Below are positions 53,687-64,000 of a stretch of DNA of 64,000 bases, piece by piece. The stretch lies in NCBI RefSeq assembly GCF_002111595.1, contig NZ_LUTN01000019.1:28221-92220 (forward strand). Reading direction: 5' to 3'. Source of the DNA: Lonsdalea britannica (GTDB lineage: Bacteria > Pseudomonadota > Gammaproteobacteria > Enterobacterales > Enterobacteriaceae). Both the position numbers and the translations under genes were made by a program. The notes beneath the pieces are model-generated. The model did no database searches. It was given only the letters and a program-made list of their open reading frames with translations, and was not told where the DNA came from. The stretch's first letter is position 1; every line of letters starts with the position of its first letter.

Positions 53687-54004
53687 TCAGTATTCCCAGG
53701 TATCCGGGTTGATACCCATTTCTCGCATGATCTGTTTGGCCACTTCAGGGATTTCATCGCAGCGCTCTTTACGCAGGTCTTCATCATTCGGCAACGGTTG
53801 CCCGGTAAATGCATGGAGAAACGCTTCGCAAAGCAATTCGCTGTTAGTGGCGTGACGCAAGTTGTTCACCTGGCGACGGGTGCGTTCGTCAGTTAAAATC
53901 TTCAATACTTTCAACGGGATGGAAACTGTGATCTTCTTGACCTGTTCACTTTTCTTGCCGTGTTCAGCGTATGGGCTTACGTATTCGCCATTCCACTTAG
54001 CCAT
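53687..54004 (-). CDS. metJ: Methionine repressor MetJ
   Basis: MetJ is the ribbon-helix-helix repressor of methionine genes and uses S-adenosylmethionine as corepressor. The 105-residue protein starts [20 protein letters not shown], with the DNA-contacting strand KKITVSIP (about 23-30) and [20 protein letters not shown] (about 38-57). It is nearly identical to E. coli MetJ and is divergent from metB with five tandem met boxes in between. Confidence 0.98.
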   Translation of the reverse strand: MAKWNGEYVSPYAEHGKKSEQVKKITVSIPLKVLKILTDERTRRQVNNLRHATNSELLCEAFLHAFTGQPLPNDEDLRKERCDEIPEVAKQIMREMGINPDTWEY

Positions 54005-54098
54005 GAGATACCTTAAAAATTATCGTGATGAGGACAGTCACTGTCATAAATTGTCTTAATTCTAGCGATTATTATAGGGATGCTCAATCTATACGCAA

Positions 54099-54138
54099 AG
54101 AAGTTTAGAAGTCTAGATGTATTGACGTCTATGTTGAC
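54099..54138. promoter_or_regulatory. Tandem met boxes between metJ and metB
   Basis: Five adjacent 8-bp units lie in register: AGAAGTTT, AGAAGTCT, AGATGTAT, TGACGTCT and ATGTTGAC, against the MetJ consensus AGACGTCT. The array lies 50-90 bp upstream of metB in the region shared with metJ. Confidence 0.85.
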
Positions 54139-54189
54139 TGCGTTTACTCTTGGGGCTCTTCATTCAGCTACCAGTCAGGAATCTCACCG

Positions 54190-55350
54190 ATGACGCGCAA
54201 ACAGGCCACTATCGCAGTTCGCAGCGGGTTGAATAACGACGAACAGTACGGTTGTGTCGTTCCCCCCATCAATCTCTCCAGCACCTATAACTTCGCCGGT
54301 TTTAACCAACCGCGTGAGCATGATTACTCACGGCGCGGCAACCCGACCCGCGACGTCGTGCAACGCGCGCTTGCTGAGTTGGAAGGCGGCGCAGGTGCGG
54401 TAATGACGAACAGCGGCATGTCTGCGATTTTGCTGGTTTGCACCGTTTTCCTGCGACCGGGCGATCTTCTGGTGGCGCCTCACGACTGCTACGGCGGTAG
54501 CTACCGCCTGTTCGACAGCCTGAGCAAACGTGGCGCGTTCCGGGTGAAATTCGTCGATCAGGGCAATGACGCGGAGCTGAAGGCGGCGTTGGCGGAAAAA
54601 CCGCAGCTGGTGCTGGTGGAAAGCCCAAGCAATCCGCTGCTGCGCGTAGTCGACATCGCCGCGATCTGTCAGGCGGCGCGTGACGCGGGTGCGGTCAGCG
54701 TGGTGGATAACACCTTCCTGAGTCCGGCGCTGCAGAATCCGTTGAATTTGGGAGCCGACCTGGTGGTGCACTCCTGCACCAAATATCTCAACGGCCACTC
54801 GGATGTGGTCGCGGGGACGGTGATTGCGCGCGACCCTGAACTCGTGACCGAACTGGCCTGGTGGGCCAACAATATTGGCGTGACCGGCGCGGCGTTTGAT
54901 AGCTATCTGCTGCTGCGCGGCCTGCGGACACTGGGGCCACGCATGGCGGCGGCGCAGAAGAATGCATTACAGATTGTGGAATTTCTTCAGCAGCAGCCGC
55001 AGGTGAAAAAACTGTATCACCCCTCTTTACCGGAAAACGCCGGGCATGACATCGCGCGTCGCCAGCAATCGGGTTTTGGGGCTATGCTGAGCTTTGAGCT
55101 GGACGGCGATGAAGATACGTTGCGCCGTTTCTTGTCCTCACTGGAGCTATTTACGCTGGCGGAGTCGTTGGGGGGCGTTGAAAGCCTGATCTCCCACGCC
55201 GCCACCATGACTCATGCCGGAATGGCCCCGGAAGCGCGCGCTGCAGCAGGGATATCCGAGACGCTGCTGCGTGTTTCCGTCGGTATTGAAGACGGTGACG
55301 ATCTGGTCGCCGATTTAGAACAGGCATTTCAGGCAGTCGCAAAGAGGTAA
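54190..55350 (+). CDS. metB: Cystathionine gamma-synthase MetB
   Basis: MetB condenses O-succinylhomoserine with cysteine to cystathionine, using PLP. The 386-residue protein shows YSRRGNPTRD (about 46-55), MTNSGMSAILLV (about 77-88), VVDNTFLSPALQNP and the PLP lysine in SCTKYLNGHSDVVAGTV (about 195-211). It is intact. It lies 2 bp before metL and behind the met box array. Confidence 0.97.
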   Translation: MTRKQATIAVRSGLNNDEQYGCVVPPINLSSTYNFAGFNQPREHDYSRRGNPTRDVVQRALAELEGGAGAVMTNSGMSAILLVCTVFLRPGDLLVAPHDCYGGSYRLFDSLSKRGAFRVKFVDQGNDAELKAALAEKPQLVLVESPSNPLLRVVDIAAICQAARDAGAVSVVDNTFLSPALQNPLNLGADLVVHSCTKYLNGHSDVVAGTVIARDPELVTELAWWANNIGVTGAAFDSYLLLRGLRTLGPRMAAAQKNALQIVEFLQQQPQVKKLYHPSLPENAGHDIARRQQSGFGAMLSFELDGDEDTLRRFLSSLELFTLAESLGGVESLISHAATMTHAGMAPEARAAAGISETLLRVSVGIEDGDDLVADLEQAFQAVAKR

Positions 55351-55352
55351 CG

Positions 55353-57786
55353 ATGAGTGCTTTAGGGATAGCGGGTGCCGCCACGGGTCGGCAGCTGCAT
55401 AAATTTGGCGGCAGCAGTTTGGCTGATGTGAAATGTTATCAGCGCGTCGCCGGTATTATGGCCGAATACAGTCGTCCCGGTGACCTGATGGTCGTGTCGG
55501 CGGCGGGTGGCACGACCAACCAGCTGATTAGCTGGCTAAAGCTTAGTCAAACCGACCGTATTTCCGCGCATCAGGTGCAGCAGGCGCTGCGCCGCTATCA
55601 AAGCGAACTGATTGCGGGTCTGTTGCACGAGGCTGCGGCAGAGCGGCTGACTTCTGCGTTTATTCATGACCTTGAGCGTCTGGCGGCGCTGCTGGACGGA
55701 AAAATCACCGAAGCGGTTTATGCCGAAGTCGTGGGACACGGAGAAATCTGGTCTGCCCGATTGATGGCCGCCGTGCTGAATCAATCAGACATCGATGCCT
55801 CCTGGCTGGATGCACGCACGTTTCTCTGCGCGGAGCGCTCTGCGTTGCCTCAGGTTGACGAAGGACGCTCCTGGCCGCTGTTACAGCAGCAGCTCATCCA
55901 GCATGCTAATCAGCGTCTGGTGATCACCGGTTTTATCAGCCGTAATGAAGCGGGTGAAACGGTCCTGCTGGGCAGAAATGGGAGTGACTACTCGGCCACG
56001 CAGATCGGCGCGTTGGCGGATGTCGAACGTGTGACGATCTGGAGCGACGTTGCCGGCGTGTTCAGCGCGGATCCGCGCAAAGTCAAAGATGCCTGTCTGC
56101 TGCCGTTGCTGCGGTTGGACGAGGCCAGCGAACTGGCGCGTTTAGCCGCTCCTGTTCTGCATACCCGCACGTTGCAGCCGGTGTCCGGTAGCGATATCAA
56201 TCTTGAGCTGCGCTGCAGCTATCAACCCGAACAGGGTCGACCCGTATCGAACGCGTACTGGCCTCCGGAACCGGCGCCAAGATCGTCACCAGCCATGATG
56301 ATGTTTGTCTGATTGAGGTGACGGTACAAGATGGACACGATTTTCAACGTGTGCAGCAAGACGCCGGACAATTGCTTCAGCGCGCGCAGATAAAAGCGCT
56401 GGCGACAGGCATCCATCCTGACCGTAATTTGCTGCAGTTCTGCTACACCTCGGAAGTGGTCGACAGCGCCTGGTCGCTGCTGGAGCAGTCGGCGCTGCCG
56501 ATTCAGCTTCAACTGCGTGAAGGTCTGGCGATTGTCGCGGTCGTAGGGGCTGGCGTCGGCAATAACCCGCTTCATAGCCACCGTTTTTATCAGCAGCTTA
56601 AAGACCAGCCAGTCGAATTCGTCTGTGAATCGGACGATAGCATCAGCCTTGCGGCGGTGCTGCGCGTCGGGCCGACAGAGCATCTGGTGCGTGGTCTACA
56701 TCATTCTTTATTCCGAGCGGAAAAGCGCATCGGACTGGTGCTGTTCGGTAAAGGAAACATTGGTTCCCGCTGGCTGGAGCTGTTCGCTCGCGAACAAACT
56801 CATCTGTCAGCACGTACCGGTTTTGAATTTGTTCTGGCCGGTGTCGTCGACAGCCGCCGCAGCTTGCTGAATCACGATGGCTTAGATGCGGGGCATGTGC
56901 TGGCCTATTTCGACGACGAAGCTCAGGAACGAGACGAAGATGAATTGTTCCTGTGGATGCGCGCGCATCCCTATGATGATTTGGTGGTGCTGGATGTGAC
57001 CGCCAGCGGGGCTGTGGCCGATCTGTATCTGGATTTCGCGAGCTACGGTTTTCATGTCATCAGCGCGAATAAACAGGCGGGAGCTCCGGCGGCGACAATT
57101 ATCGCCAAATCCGCGATGCGTTCGCGAAAACCGGCGGCCATTGGTTATATAACGCCACCGTCGGCGCCGGATTGCCGGTGAACTATGCGGTCCGCGACCT
57201 GTGTGAAAGCGGAGACAGCATCCTGGCCATTAGCGGGATCTTTTCCGGCACGCTGTCTTGGCTATTCCTGCAGTTCGACGGCACGGTGCCGTTCACCGAG
57301 CTGGTGGATCAGGCATGGCAGCAAGGTTTGACCGAGCCTGACCCGCGCGACGATCTGTCCGGTCAGGACGTGATGCGTAAACTGGTGATTCTGGCGCGCG
57401 AAGCCGGCCATGACATAGAGCCGTCGCAGGTGCGTGTCGAGTCGCTGGTCCCCGCAGGCTGTGAACAGGGTTCCGTCGACCAGTTCTTCGAGGACGGCGA
57501 GTCGCTGGACGACCAAATGCTACAGCGGCTGGAAGCGGCCAATGAAATGGGATTGGTGCTGCGCTATGTGGCGCGCTTCGATGCCAGCGGTAAGGCGCGC
57601 GTCGGGGTGGAAGCCGTCCGTCCGGATCACCCTCTGGCCGCGTTGCTGCCGTGCGACAACGTCTTCGCGATCGAAAGCCGTTGGTATCGTGATAACCCGC
57701 TGGTTATCCGAGGTCCGGGGGCGGGTCGTGATGTGACCTCCGGAGCTATCCAATCCGATCTGAACCGGTTGGCTCAACTGCTCTGA
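55353..57786 (+). CDS. metL: Bifunctional aspartokinase II/homoserine dehydrogenase II MetL (two single-base deletions)
   Basis: MetL phosphorylates aspartate and later reduces aspartate semialdehyde to homoserine for methionine. The kinase domain has HKFGGSSLADVKCYQRV (about 16-32) and LLGRNGSDYSATQIGALADV (about 205-224). The frame breaks near 56236 (CAGGGTCGACC, one G lost) and again near 57085 (GGAGCTCCGG, one T lost). The dehydrogenase domain contains VLFGKGNIGSRWLELFAR, NATVGAGLPVNYAVRDL and GTLSWLFLQFDG. Restoring both bases gives 811 residues, against 810 in E. coli. It follows metB. Confidence 0.95.
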
Positions 57787-57838
57787 TCGCGAGGATGTCG
57801 GCGACATCTTCGTGAAAAATCGCCGTGATCCAACTCCG

Positions 57839-57867
57839 CCCGAAGCGTTCTGCTTCGGGTTTTTTTA
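57839..57867 (+). terminator. Terminator after metL
   Basis: CCCGAAGC (57839-57846) pairs with GCTTCGGG (57852-57859) over GTTCT, followed by seven or more T residues. It lies 53 bp after the metL stop. Confidence 0.9.
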
Positions 57868-57985
57868 TACTTAAAATCAACGTGTTGTGTCGTTGTTAAA
57901 GCAACATGAATCCTCCTCACATTGCATGAATAAACATCAGCTCCCAAAGCGTTGACTACGGATACCGATTCGGCCATTTTTATAT

Positions 57986-58009
57986 AGACGTCTAAACGTA
58001 TAGACGTTT
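57986..58009 (+). promoter_or_regulatory. Met boxes upstream of metF
   Basis: Three adjacent units, AGACGTCT (perfect), AAACGTAT and AGACGTTT, lie 38-62 bp before the metF ATG in the 8-bp register used by MetJ. Confidence 0.87.
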
Positions 58010-58038
58010 GCATGGTGGCAATGACAACGGCTAATTGA

Positions 58039-58944
<906 letters not shown>

Positions 58945-59070
58945 TTGCCGTTGCGACATCATGCAGCGGCATCCATATCGGCATTTCCTACTGACGGGGA
59001 TGCCTTCACATTCCTTCTGACTACGGGCACGTAGCTCCCGACAGTTTCTCTGTAACTCTTATCAATAGAC

Positions 59071-59187
59071 AAAAAAAGGCGGGCCTGAGGCCCGCCAAAG
59101 TATCGTTGGCTTTCTTTTTACTTGTCTGCTTTTCAGGATGATATCGGCGTGATTCTGTACCGTTAGTGAATATCAGGTGCCGATAGC
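59071..59187 (-). ncRNA. OxyS-like sRNA candidate
   Basis: On the minus strand a stem TATCGGC/GCCGATA (59185-59179 with 59148-59142) encloses GGCACCT and TCAC, resembling the first hairpin of E. coli OxyS. A linker with AAAGCCAACG and ACTTT follows, matching OxyS just before its terminator. It ends in GGCGGGCC-TCA-GGCCCGCC with seven U (59096-59071). About 110 nt, as E. coli OxyS (109 nt), and in the same place beside oxyR. No clear promoter is visible right at 59187, so it may start further upstream. The E. coli comparison is from memory. Confidence 0.5.
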
Positions 59188-59367
59188 CCGCATGGGTTAG
59201 CCTCGGCCTGCCAGAAATTCACTGATCCTGAATGCCACAATCCCGTTGTAGCTTCTCTGCCCTGGTGGTGGCGTTGAATAAGTTCACCTTCATGTTCGGT
59301 AGCGTACAAAAAGAGAGCTGTTTGCTTAACTTGGAAGTATTATTGCTCACAGAGGTTGATAGGGCTA

Positions 59368-59404
59368 ATCGTTCATTGCTATTCTATCTATCGTTATGGG
59401 CTAT
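59368..59404. promoter_or_regulatory. OxyR binding site upstream of oxyR
   Basis: Four tetranucleotides, ATCG (59368), CTAT (59379), ATCG (59390) and CTAT (59401), lie at exact 11-bp steps as in the OxyR consensus ATAG-N7-CTAT-N7-ATAG-N7-CTAT, with both ATAG units off by one base. It overlaps the oxyR promoter region. A weak -10 TAATAC on the minus strand (59342-59337) follows it and could start a divergent RNA. Confidence 0.6.
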
Positions 59405-59426
59405 CGTGTTTAAGGAGAATTGAGGC

Positions 59427-60344
59427 ATGAACATCCGGGATTTAGAATATCTTGTGGCGTTAGCGGAGCACCGGCATTTCCGCCGAGCCGCTGATTCTTG
59501 CCACGTTAGCCAACCTACGCTGAGCGGGCAGATTCGCAAGCTCGAAGACGAACTGGGCGTGATGTTGCTGGAGCGTACCAGCCGCAAAGTGCTGTTTACA
59601 CAAGCCGGTTTGCTGTTGGTCGAACAGGCCCGAACGGTGCTGCGCGAAGTCAAAGTGCTGAAAGAGATGGCGAGCCAGCAAGGTGAAAGCATGTCTGGTC
59701 CGTTGCATATCGGACTGATCCCGACCGTAGGCCCTTATCTCCTTCCTCACATCATCCCCATGCTACACAAAACGTTTCCAAAATTGGAAATGTATTTGCA
59801 CGAAGCGCAGACCCATCAACTGCTGGCTCAGCTGGATAGCGGTAAACTGGACTGCGCCATTCTTGCCATGGTGAAAGAGTCGGAAGCCTTTATCGAAGTG
59901 CCGCTGTTCGACGAACCGATGAAACTGGCAATTTATCAGGATCATCCCTGGGCCAATCGCGAGCGGGTCGCCATGTCGGATCTGGCCGGGGAGAAACTGT
60001 TGATGCTGGAAGACGGCCACTGCCTGCGCGATCAGGCGATGGGCTTCTGTTTCCAGGCCGGTGCGGATGAAGACACGCATTTTCGGGCGACCAGTCTGGA
60101 GACGCTGAGAAACATGGTGGCGGCGGGTAGTGGGATTACGTTATTGCCTTCCCTGTCGGTTCCGAAAGAAAGAACGCGTGACGGCGTGTCATACCTCCAG
60201 TGTTACAAACCGGAACCGAAGCGCACGGTCGCACTGGTTTATCGCCCAGGCTCGCCGCTGCGCAGCCGGTATGAGCAGCTGGCCGACGCTGTTCGCGAGC
60301 ACATGCAGTTGTATCTGGACAATCAGGCAAAGCAGGCTGTTTAA
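59427..60344 (+). CDS. oxyR: Peroxide-sensing LysR-type regulator OxyR
   Basis: OxyR activates peroxide defence genes when its cysteines form a disulfide. The 305-residue protein has the LysR helix-turn-helix (MNIRDLEYLVALAEHRHFRR, AADSCHVSQPTLSGQIRKLE) and the redox pair in GHCLRDQAMGFCF (C199 and C208). ATG 59427 follows AAGGAGAATTGAG. E. coli has sthA next to oxyR; here fabR follows at once. Confidence 0.97.
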   Translation: MNIRDLEYLVALAEHRHFRRAADSCHVSQPTLSGQIRKLEDELGVMLLERTSRKVLFTQAGLLLVEQARTVLREVKVLKEMASQQGESMSGPLHIGLIPTVGPYLLPHIIPMLHKTFPKLEMYLHEAQTHQLLAQLDSGKLDCAILAMVKESEAFIEVPLFDEPMKLAIYQDHPWANRERVAMSDLAGEKLLMLEDGHCLRDQAMGFCFQAGADEDTHFRATSLETLRNMVAAGSGITLLPSLSVPKERTRDGVSYLQCYKPEPKRTVALVYRPGSPLRSRYEQLADAVREHMQLYLDNQAKQAV

Positions 60345-60724
60345 ATGGTTCGAGAGGATGGTTGCTGATTGAGCGTCTCCGCGGTCTGGGCGCAAATTAT
60401 TACTTATGCGAATGGATTGCTGATCGCGCCATCCGAGAACAACCTCGCATAGTGCCTTGGACAGGGTTGAGCCTGTGGGCGTAAACCCCTTCTCAGGCTT
60501 CATCTCGATGTGTGTCGAGACGAGAACAATCGCGACTTTCCCTAAATCGTCGGTGTACAGGCCGGCATCAGTTGCTTAATTGCGGATATTGGCCTTTTGA
60601 CCATCCACGAAGATTTCCCGAGTAAACCACGCTATTGTCACTTTTTATACGGACAAACTTTGACGCACTTTGTAGTGAGCAAAGTTTGCTATAGTGCCTC
60701 TCTAAGTAAGGAGAGCAAATCACT
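60345..60724. other. Gene-free stretch between oxyR and fabR
   Basis: These 380 bp hold no convincing gene. E. coli and Yersinia carry sthA here, and I see no recognisable sthA remnant. A small inverted repeat TCTCGA/TCGAGA lies at 60503-60520 without a T-run. Near the right end AAGGAG provides the fabR ribosome site, preceded by AGCAAAGTTTGCT (60679-60691), a near-palindrome that could be an operator. Confidence 0.5.
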
Positions 60725-61369
60725 TTGAGCAAGACTACGGGTGTTAGAGCACAACAAAAAGAACGGACGCGTCGTTCCCTTATTGAAGCTGCATTTAGCC
60801 AACTGAGCGCTGAACGCAGTTTTGCCAGCCTTAGCCTGCGTGAGGTAGCCCGCGAGGCGGGTATCGCCCCCACTTCCTTCTATCGTCATTTTCGTGATGT
60901 TGATGAACTCGGTCTGACGATGGTCGATGAGAGCGGACTGATGCTCCGCCAACTGATGCGGCAGGCTCGCCAGCGTATCGTCAAGAGCGGCGGCAGCGTC
61001 ATCAGAACGTCTGTATCCACCTTTATGGAGTTCATCGGCAACAACCCGAACGCTTTTCGCCTTTTGCTGCGTGAACGTTCCGGTACTTCCGCCGCATTTC
61101 GTGCCGCCGTTGTCCGGGAAATTCAGCATTTCATTGCCGAACTGGCGGATTACCTTGAAGTCGAAAATCATATCCCGCGTAGTTTCGCCGAGGCGCAGTC
61201 GGAAGCGATGGTGACGATTGTTTTCAGCGCGGGCGCGGAAGCGTTAGACATCGGCGCTGAACAGCGAAGCCAGCTGGAAGAACGCCTGGTATTACAACTG
61301 CGGATGATTGCGAAAGGGGCGTATTACTGGTATCGAAGAGAGCTGAGCAAAGGATTTACTACGCCGTAG
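60725..61369 (+). CDS. fabR: TetR-family unsaturated fatty acid repressor FabR
   Basis: FabR represses fabA and fabB in response to the unsaturated/saturated acyl pool. The 214-residue protein has the TetR helix-turn-helix ([39 protein letters not shown]) and the conserved [21 protein letters not shown] place the start at a TTG (60725) because AAGGAG lies about ten bases upstream and no in-frame ATG precedes the domain. yijD follows 25 bp later, as in E. coli. Confidence 0.93.
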   Translation: MSKTTGVRAQQKERTRRSLIEAAFSQLSAERSFASLSLREVAREAGIAPTSFYRHFRDVDELGLTMVDESGLMLRQLMRQARQRIVKSGGSVIRTSVSTFMEFIGNNPNAFRLLLRERSGTSAAFRAAVVREIQHFIAELADYLEVENHIPRSFAEAQSEAMVTIVFSAGAEALDIGAEQRSQLEERLVLQLRMIAKGAYYWYRRELSKGFTTP

Positions 61370-61394
61370 TCTTTCAGACTCGTTGAGGAACATC

Positions 61395-61742
61395 ATGGCA
61401 AAACTGAAAAATGCAGAGAAAGGGACGTTGTTGCTGTCGATGATTGCCGGTTTGTCCGTCAATGGCTCGTTCGCTGCTTTGTTTAGCGCCGTTGTTCCGT
61501 TTTCCATTTTTCCGCTCATCGCATTGGCGCTATCGGTTTGGTGTCTACATCAGCGCTATCGACGCCTGAATATGTCGCCTGGGCTGCCGAAGTTGGTTGC
61601 AGGCTGCTTTTTATTCGGCCTATTGCTCTTCAGTGCGATGATTCGGGCTGAGTATCCCCAAATCGGCTCCAACTTCGTGCCGTCTATTCTCTGCGTTTTG
61701 CTGGCTTTGTGGCTGATCATCAAGCGGCGTGACCGCCCATAG
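61395..61742 (+). CDS. yijD: YijD family membrane protein (DUF1422)
   Basis: A 115-residue protein with four hydrophobic helices, starting MAKLKNAEKGTLLLSMIAGL after GAGGA. Segments NGSFAALFSAVVPFSIFPLI and RAEYPQIGSNFVPSI match E. coli YijD. Function is unknown; it is normally cotranscribed with fabR. It is convergent with trmA. Confidence 0.9.
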   Translation: MAKLKNAEKGTLLLSMIAGLSVNGSFAALFSAVVPFSIFPLIALALSVWCLHQRYRRLNMSPGLPKLVAGCFLFGLLLFSAMIRAEYPQIGSNFVPSILCVLLALWLIIKRRDRP

Positions 61743-61803
61743 GCCAAAGACCATGCCTCTTAATCGATCAAGCTGGCAGCCGGGAAATCCGGCTGCGAAG
61801 GCG

Positions 61804-62907
61804 TTAGGCGAACTTTTCCAGTAAAACGCCGCATTCCATGTGATGGGTGTAGGGGAACTGATCAAATAGCGCCAGTTGGCTGACTTTGTGTGTCTGACTC
61901 AGGGTTTCCAAATTCGCGCACAAGGTTTCCGGGTTGCAGGATATGTACATAATCCGTGGGTATTCTTGAACCAAACGAACGGTATCTTCATCCAAACCGC
62001 TGCGCGGCGGGTCGACAAAGATGGTTTCGCATTGATAGCTGCTAAGATCGATGCCCTTAAGCCGATTGAACTGGCGGACGCCACGCATGGCTTGGGTGAA
62101 CTCCTCCGCGGCCATGCGAATAATTTGCACATTATCAATCTGGTTCGCGGCAATGTTGTATTGCGCGGCAGCCACAGACGGCTTAGCTATCTCGGTCGCC
62201 AATACGTTTTCGAAATTACGCGCCAGCGCTAATGAGAAGTTGCCATTGCCGCAGTAGAGCTCCAGCAGGTCTCCTTTTGAACCGGCTGTCACGTTCAGCG
62301 CCCATTCCAGCATTTGCACATTCATGGCGGCATTGGGTTGGGTAAAGCTGTTCTCCACCTGGCGATAAATGATGTCTTTGCCGGCAACCGGCAGCACTTC
62401 ATCAACGTAATCCCGATCGAGACAGATTTTAGTCTTGGTCGCTCGTCCTATTAATTGCAGATTAAAACCTTGAGCTCGCAGTTGGTCGCGCAATTCGCGA
62501 GCCTGTTGCTGCCATTCCTCATCTAATGGACGGTGGTACAGCAACGAGACTACGATTTCTCCACTCACCGTGGAAAGATAATCAATCTGGAACAGCTTGC
62601 GGCGTAATACAGGTTGCGGACGAATGGCCGCCAGTAATAGCGGCATGAGTGCGTTAATCAGCTCGCTGGCGGCGGGGAACTTGTCGACCCGAATGCGCTG
62701 TTTAGTGTGCTGATCGAACATGATGTGGAAAAGGTCGTCGCCTTCGTGCCAGACGCGGAACTCGGCCCGCATCCGATAGTGGCTAACCGGAGAACGGAAT
62801 ACGGCGGGTTTCGGAGCGGAAAATGGTGCCATCATCGCCTCTAGACGTGTGCGCTTTTCTTCTAGCTGAGCGTCGTAGTTTTCGATGGGCAGGATTTCTG
62901 GCGTCAT
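61804..62907 (-). CDS. trmA: tRNA (uracil-5-)-methyltransferase TrmA
   Basis: TrmA makes m5U54 in the T-loop of tRNA and also acts on tmRNA. The 367-residue protein starts [20 protein letters not shown]. It shows [20 protein letters not shown] (SAM site, about 215-234), [15 protein letters not shown] and the catalytic Cys in [15 protein letters not shown] near 324. It is divergent from murI, and btuB, which lies between them in E. coli, is absent. Confidence 0.97.
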   Translation of the reverse strand: MTPEILPIENYDAQLEEKRTRLEAMMAPFSAPKPAVFRSPVSHYRMRAEFRVWHEGDDLFHIMFDQHTKQRIRVDKFPAASELINALMPLLLAAIRPQPVLRRKLFQIDYLSTVSGEIVVSLLYHRPLDEEWQQQARELRDQLRAQGFNLQLIGRATKTKICLDRDYVDEVLPVAGKDIIYRQVENSFTQPNAAMNVQMLEWALNVTAGSKGDLLELYCGNGNFSLALARNFENVLATEIAKPSVAAAQYNIAANQIDNVQIIRMAAEEFTQAMRGVRQFNRLKGIDLSSYQCETIFVDPPRSGLDEDTVRLVQEYPRIMYISCNPETLCANLETLSQTHKVSQLALFDQFPYTHHMECGVLLEKFA

Positions 62908-63097
62908 AGTGTTCTCGTTTAAAGGCGGCTAGGTGACTTTACTGGCGGCGATTGTAGGGGATTGGGAAGGGATAGCCAACCTTGTCATAGGGAATCAGTT
63001 TACTGGTCGTAACGTGTGCTGGTGATAGATTACTTCCTCTCGAACAACTCGCTTCATGGTAAAATCGCGGTCTATTTATTGAGATGAAGAGGGGTGT

Positions 63098-63967
63098 ATG
63101 GCTACCGATTGGCAGAGCGAGAACCCGGTCTCGCCGGAAGCTATTCCTTCTGTTTCCGGGCGTCCCACCGTACTGATTCTGGATTCCGGCGTGGGTGGTT
63201 TGTCGGTTTATGGTGAAGTTCGCAAGTTGCTTCCGGAATTGCACTATATCTACGCATTCGATAATGAAGCGTTTCCTTATGGCGAGAAACCGGAGCAGTT
63301 TGTCATTCAGCGGGTAGTTGCCATCGTTGAAGCGGTTCAGCAACGGTATCCGCTTTCCATGGTTATCGTCGCCTGTAACACGGCGAGTACGATTTCCCTT
63401 CCCGCCTTACGTGCTCGTTTCTCTTTTCCTGTTGTGGGTGTCGTGCCTGCCGTCAAGCCGGCAGCAAAACTCACACGCAACGGCGTGGTTGGGCTGCTGG
63501 CGACTCGTGGCACAGTGCAACGTACTTATACCCATGAACTGATTGCGCGCTTTGCTAATGACTGCAAGATTCTGCTGCTGGGATCGTCGGAACTGGTAGA
63601 GCTGGGGGAAGCTAAGCTGAGGGGAGAACGTGTTCCGACAGATGCACTGGTGCATATATTAAAACCCTGGCTCAAACTACCAGAACCGCCAGATACCGTA
63701 GTGCTGGGATGTACCCACTTTCCTCTACTGACGGAAGAGTTACAGCAGGTTCTGCCGGATGGGACTCGTTTGGTGGATTCCGGAGCGGCGATTGCGCGAA
63801 GAGCGTTATGGCTGATTGAACATATAGAAAAGCCAGCGCTATCTATTCAGAAAAATATCGCCTTCTGCCTTAACATTACGCCGCAGGTTGCCATGCTACA
63901 GCCGGTATTAGCTCGTTTTGGCTTCGATTCGCTGGAGAAATTGCCACTCCATCCTGTTTTTGAGTGA
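63098..63967 (+). CDS. murI: Glutamate racemase MurI
   Basis: MurI supplies D-glutamate for peptidoglycan. The 289-residue protein has LILDSGVGGLSVYGEVRKLL (about 27-46), the first catalytic Cys in IVACNTASTISLPAL (about 91-105) and the second in VVLGCTHFPLLTEEL (about 204-218). The N-terminal extension of about 20 residues is usual in enterobacteria. In E. coli an rRNA operon follows murI; the window ends 33 bp after the stop. Confidence 0.96.
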   Translation: MATDWQSENPVSPEAIPSVSGRPTVLILDSGVGGLSVYGEVRKLLPELHYIYAFDNEAFPYGEKPEQFVIQRVVAIVEAVQQRYPLSMVIVACNTASTISLPALRARFSFPVVGVVPAVKPAAKLTRNGVVGLLATRGTVQRTYTHELIARFANDCKILLLGSSELVELGEAKLRGERVPTDALVHILKPWLKLPEPPDTVVLGCTHFPLLTEELQQVLPDGTRLVDSGAAIARRALWLIEHIEKPALSIQKNIAFCLNITPQVAMLQPVLARFGFDSLEKLPLHPVFE

Positions 63968-64000
63968 ATTCTGAACGGTTGAAAATGTTTTTGTATTTAG

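Noticed and set aside
62908..63097. Cobalamin riboswitch between trmA and murI
   Set aside because: The 190-bp gap is too short and no B12-box-like sequence or btuB is present.

Overview
The window is chromosomal DNA from an enterobacterium. Almost every gene has a close Escherichia coli counterpart, and two long E. coli-like gene neighbourhoods are joined: yhhN to ugpQ (about 76-77 min on the E. coli map) and cpxA to murI (about 88-90 min). Neighbourhood changes such as a DUF1820 gene beside rsmD, aguBA between pfkA and tpiA, and the absence of sthA and btuB at their usual places suggest a plant- or soil-associated lineage of the Pectobacteriaceae type. That placement is inference and the genus cannot be fixed from the sequence alone.

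Layout. 1-2078: yhhN (cut by the window edge), a DUF1820 gene, yhhL and rsmD. 2364-6643: the cell-division/secretion operon ftsY-ftsE-ftsX, then rpoH behind a sigma-E promoter. 6749-13664: panM, the branched-chain amino acid ABC operon livKHMGF behind Lrp-like inverted sites, and an aminotransferase. 13843-20979: a chemoreceptor with a sigma-28 promoter, then the Pho-controlled glycerol-3-phosphate operon ugpBAECQ. 21146-25906: an AEC transporter, yhhA, trmL and two little-studied exported proteins. 26106-28985: cpxA-cpxR, a divergent CpxR box, cpxP and the sRNA CpxQ in the cpxP 3' region. 29000-31070: a visibly AT-rich accessory patch with an IS200-type transposase remnant and a candidate toxin/immunity pair. 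31344-34296: a CPBP protease, a Nudix hydrolase, a membrane XRE regulator and fieF. 34522-44239: pfkA, aguBA, tpiA, yiiQ, yiiR, fpr and glpFKX. 44825-53591: zapB, rraA, menA, hslVU, ftsN, cytR, priA and rpmE. 53687-58944: the MetJ regulon metJ/metBL/metF with clear met boxes. 59071-63967: an OxyS-like sRNA candidate, oxyR, fabR, yijD, trmA and murI.

The strongest overall signal is technical. At least thirteen single-base deletions interrupt twelve otherwise well-conserved genes: ftsY, livM, livF, the chemoreceptor, the CPBP protease, pfkA, aguB, aguA, menA, hslU, cytR and metL (twice). Where E. coli lengths are known, adding back one base per site restores a family-length protein. Nearly all sites are short runs of identical bases, and four share the context GCCCTG read as GCCTG. 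Several of these genes are essential or central, so uncorrected sequencing or assembly error is far more likely than gene decay. These genes should be read as intact.

The most interesting biology is the 29769-31067 cassette: a protein with a possible permuted papain-like His/Cys arrangement, overlapped at its 3' end by a small two-helix membrane protein, as expected of an effector and its immunity protein. Regulatory finds with sequence support are CpxQ, an OxyS-like RNA, the rpoH sigma-E promoter, a sigma-32 promoter with a 5' hairpin for hslVU, Pho half-sites before ugpB, Lrp-like sites before livK and met boxes before metB and metF.
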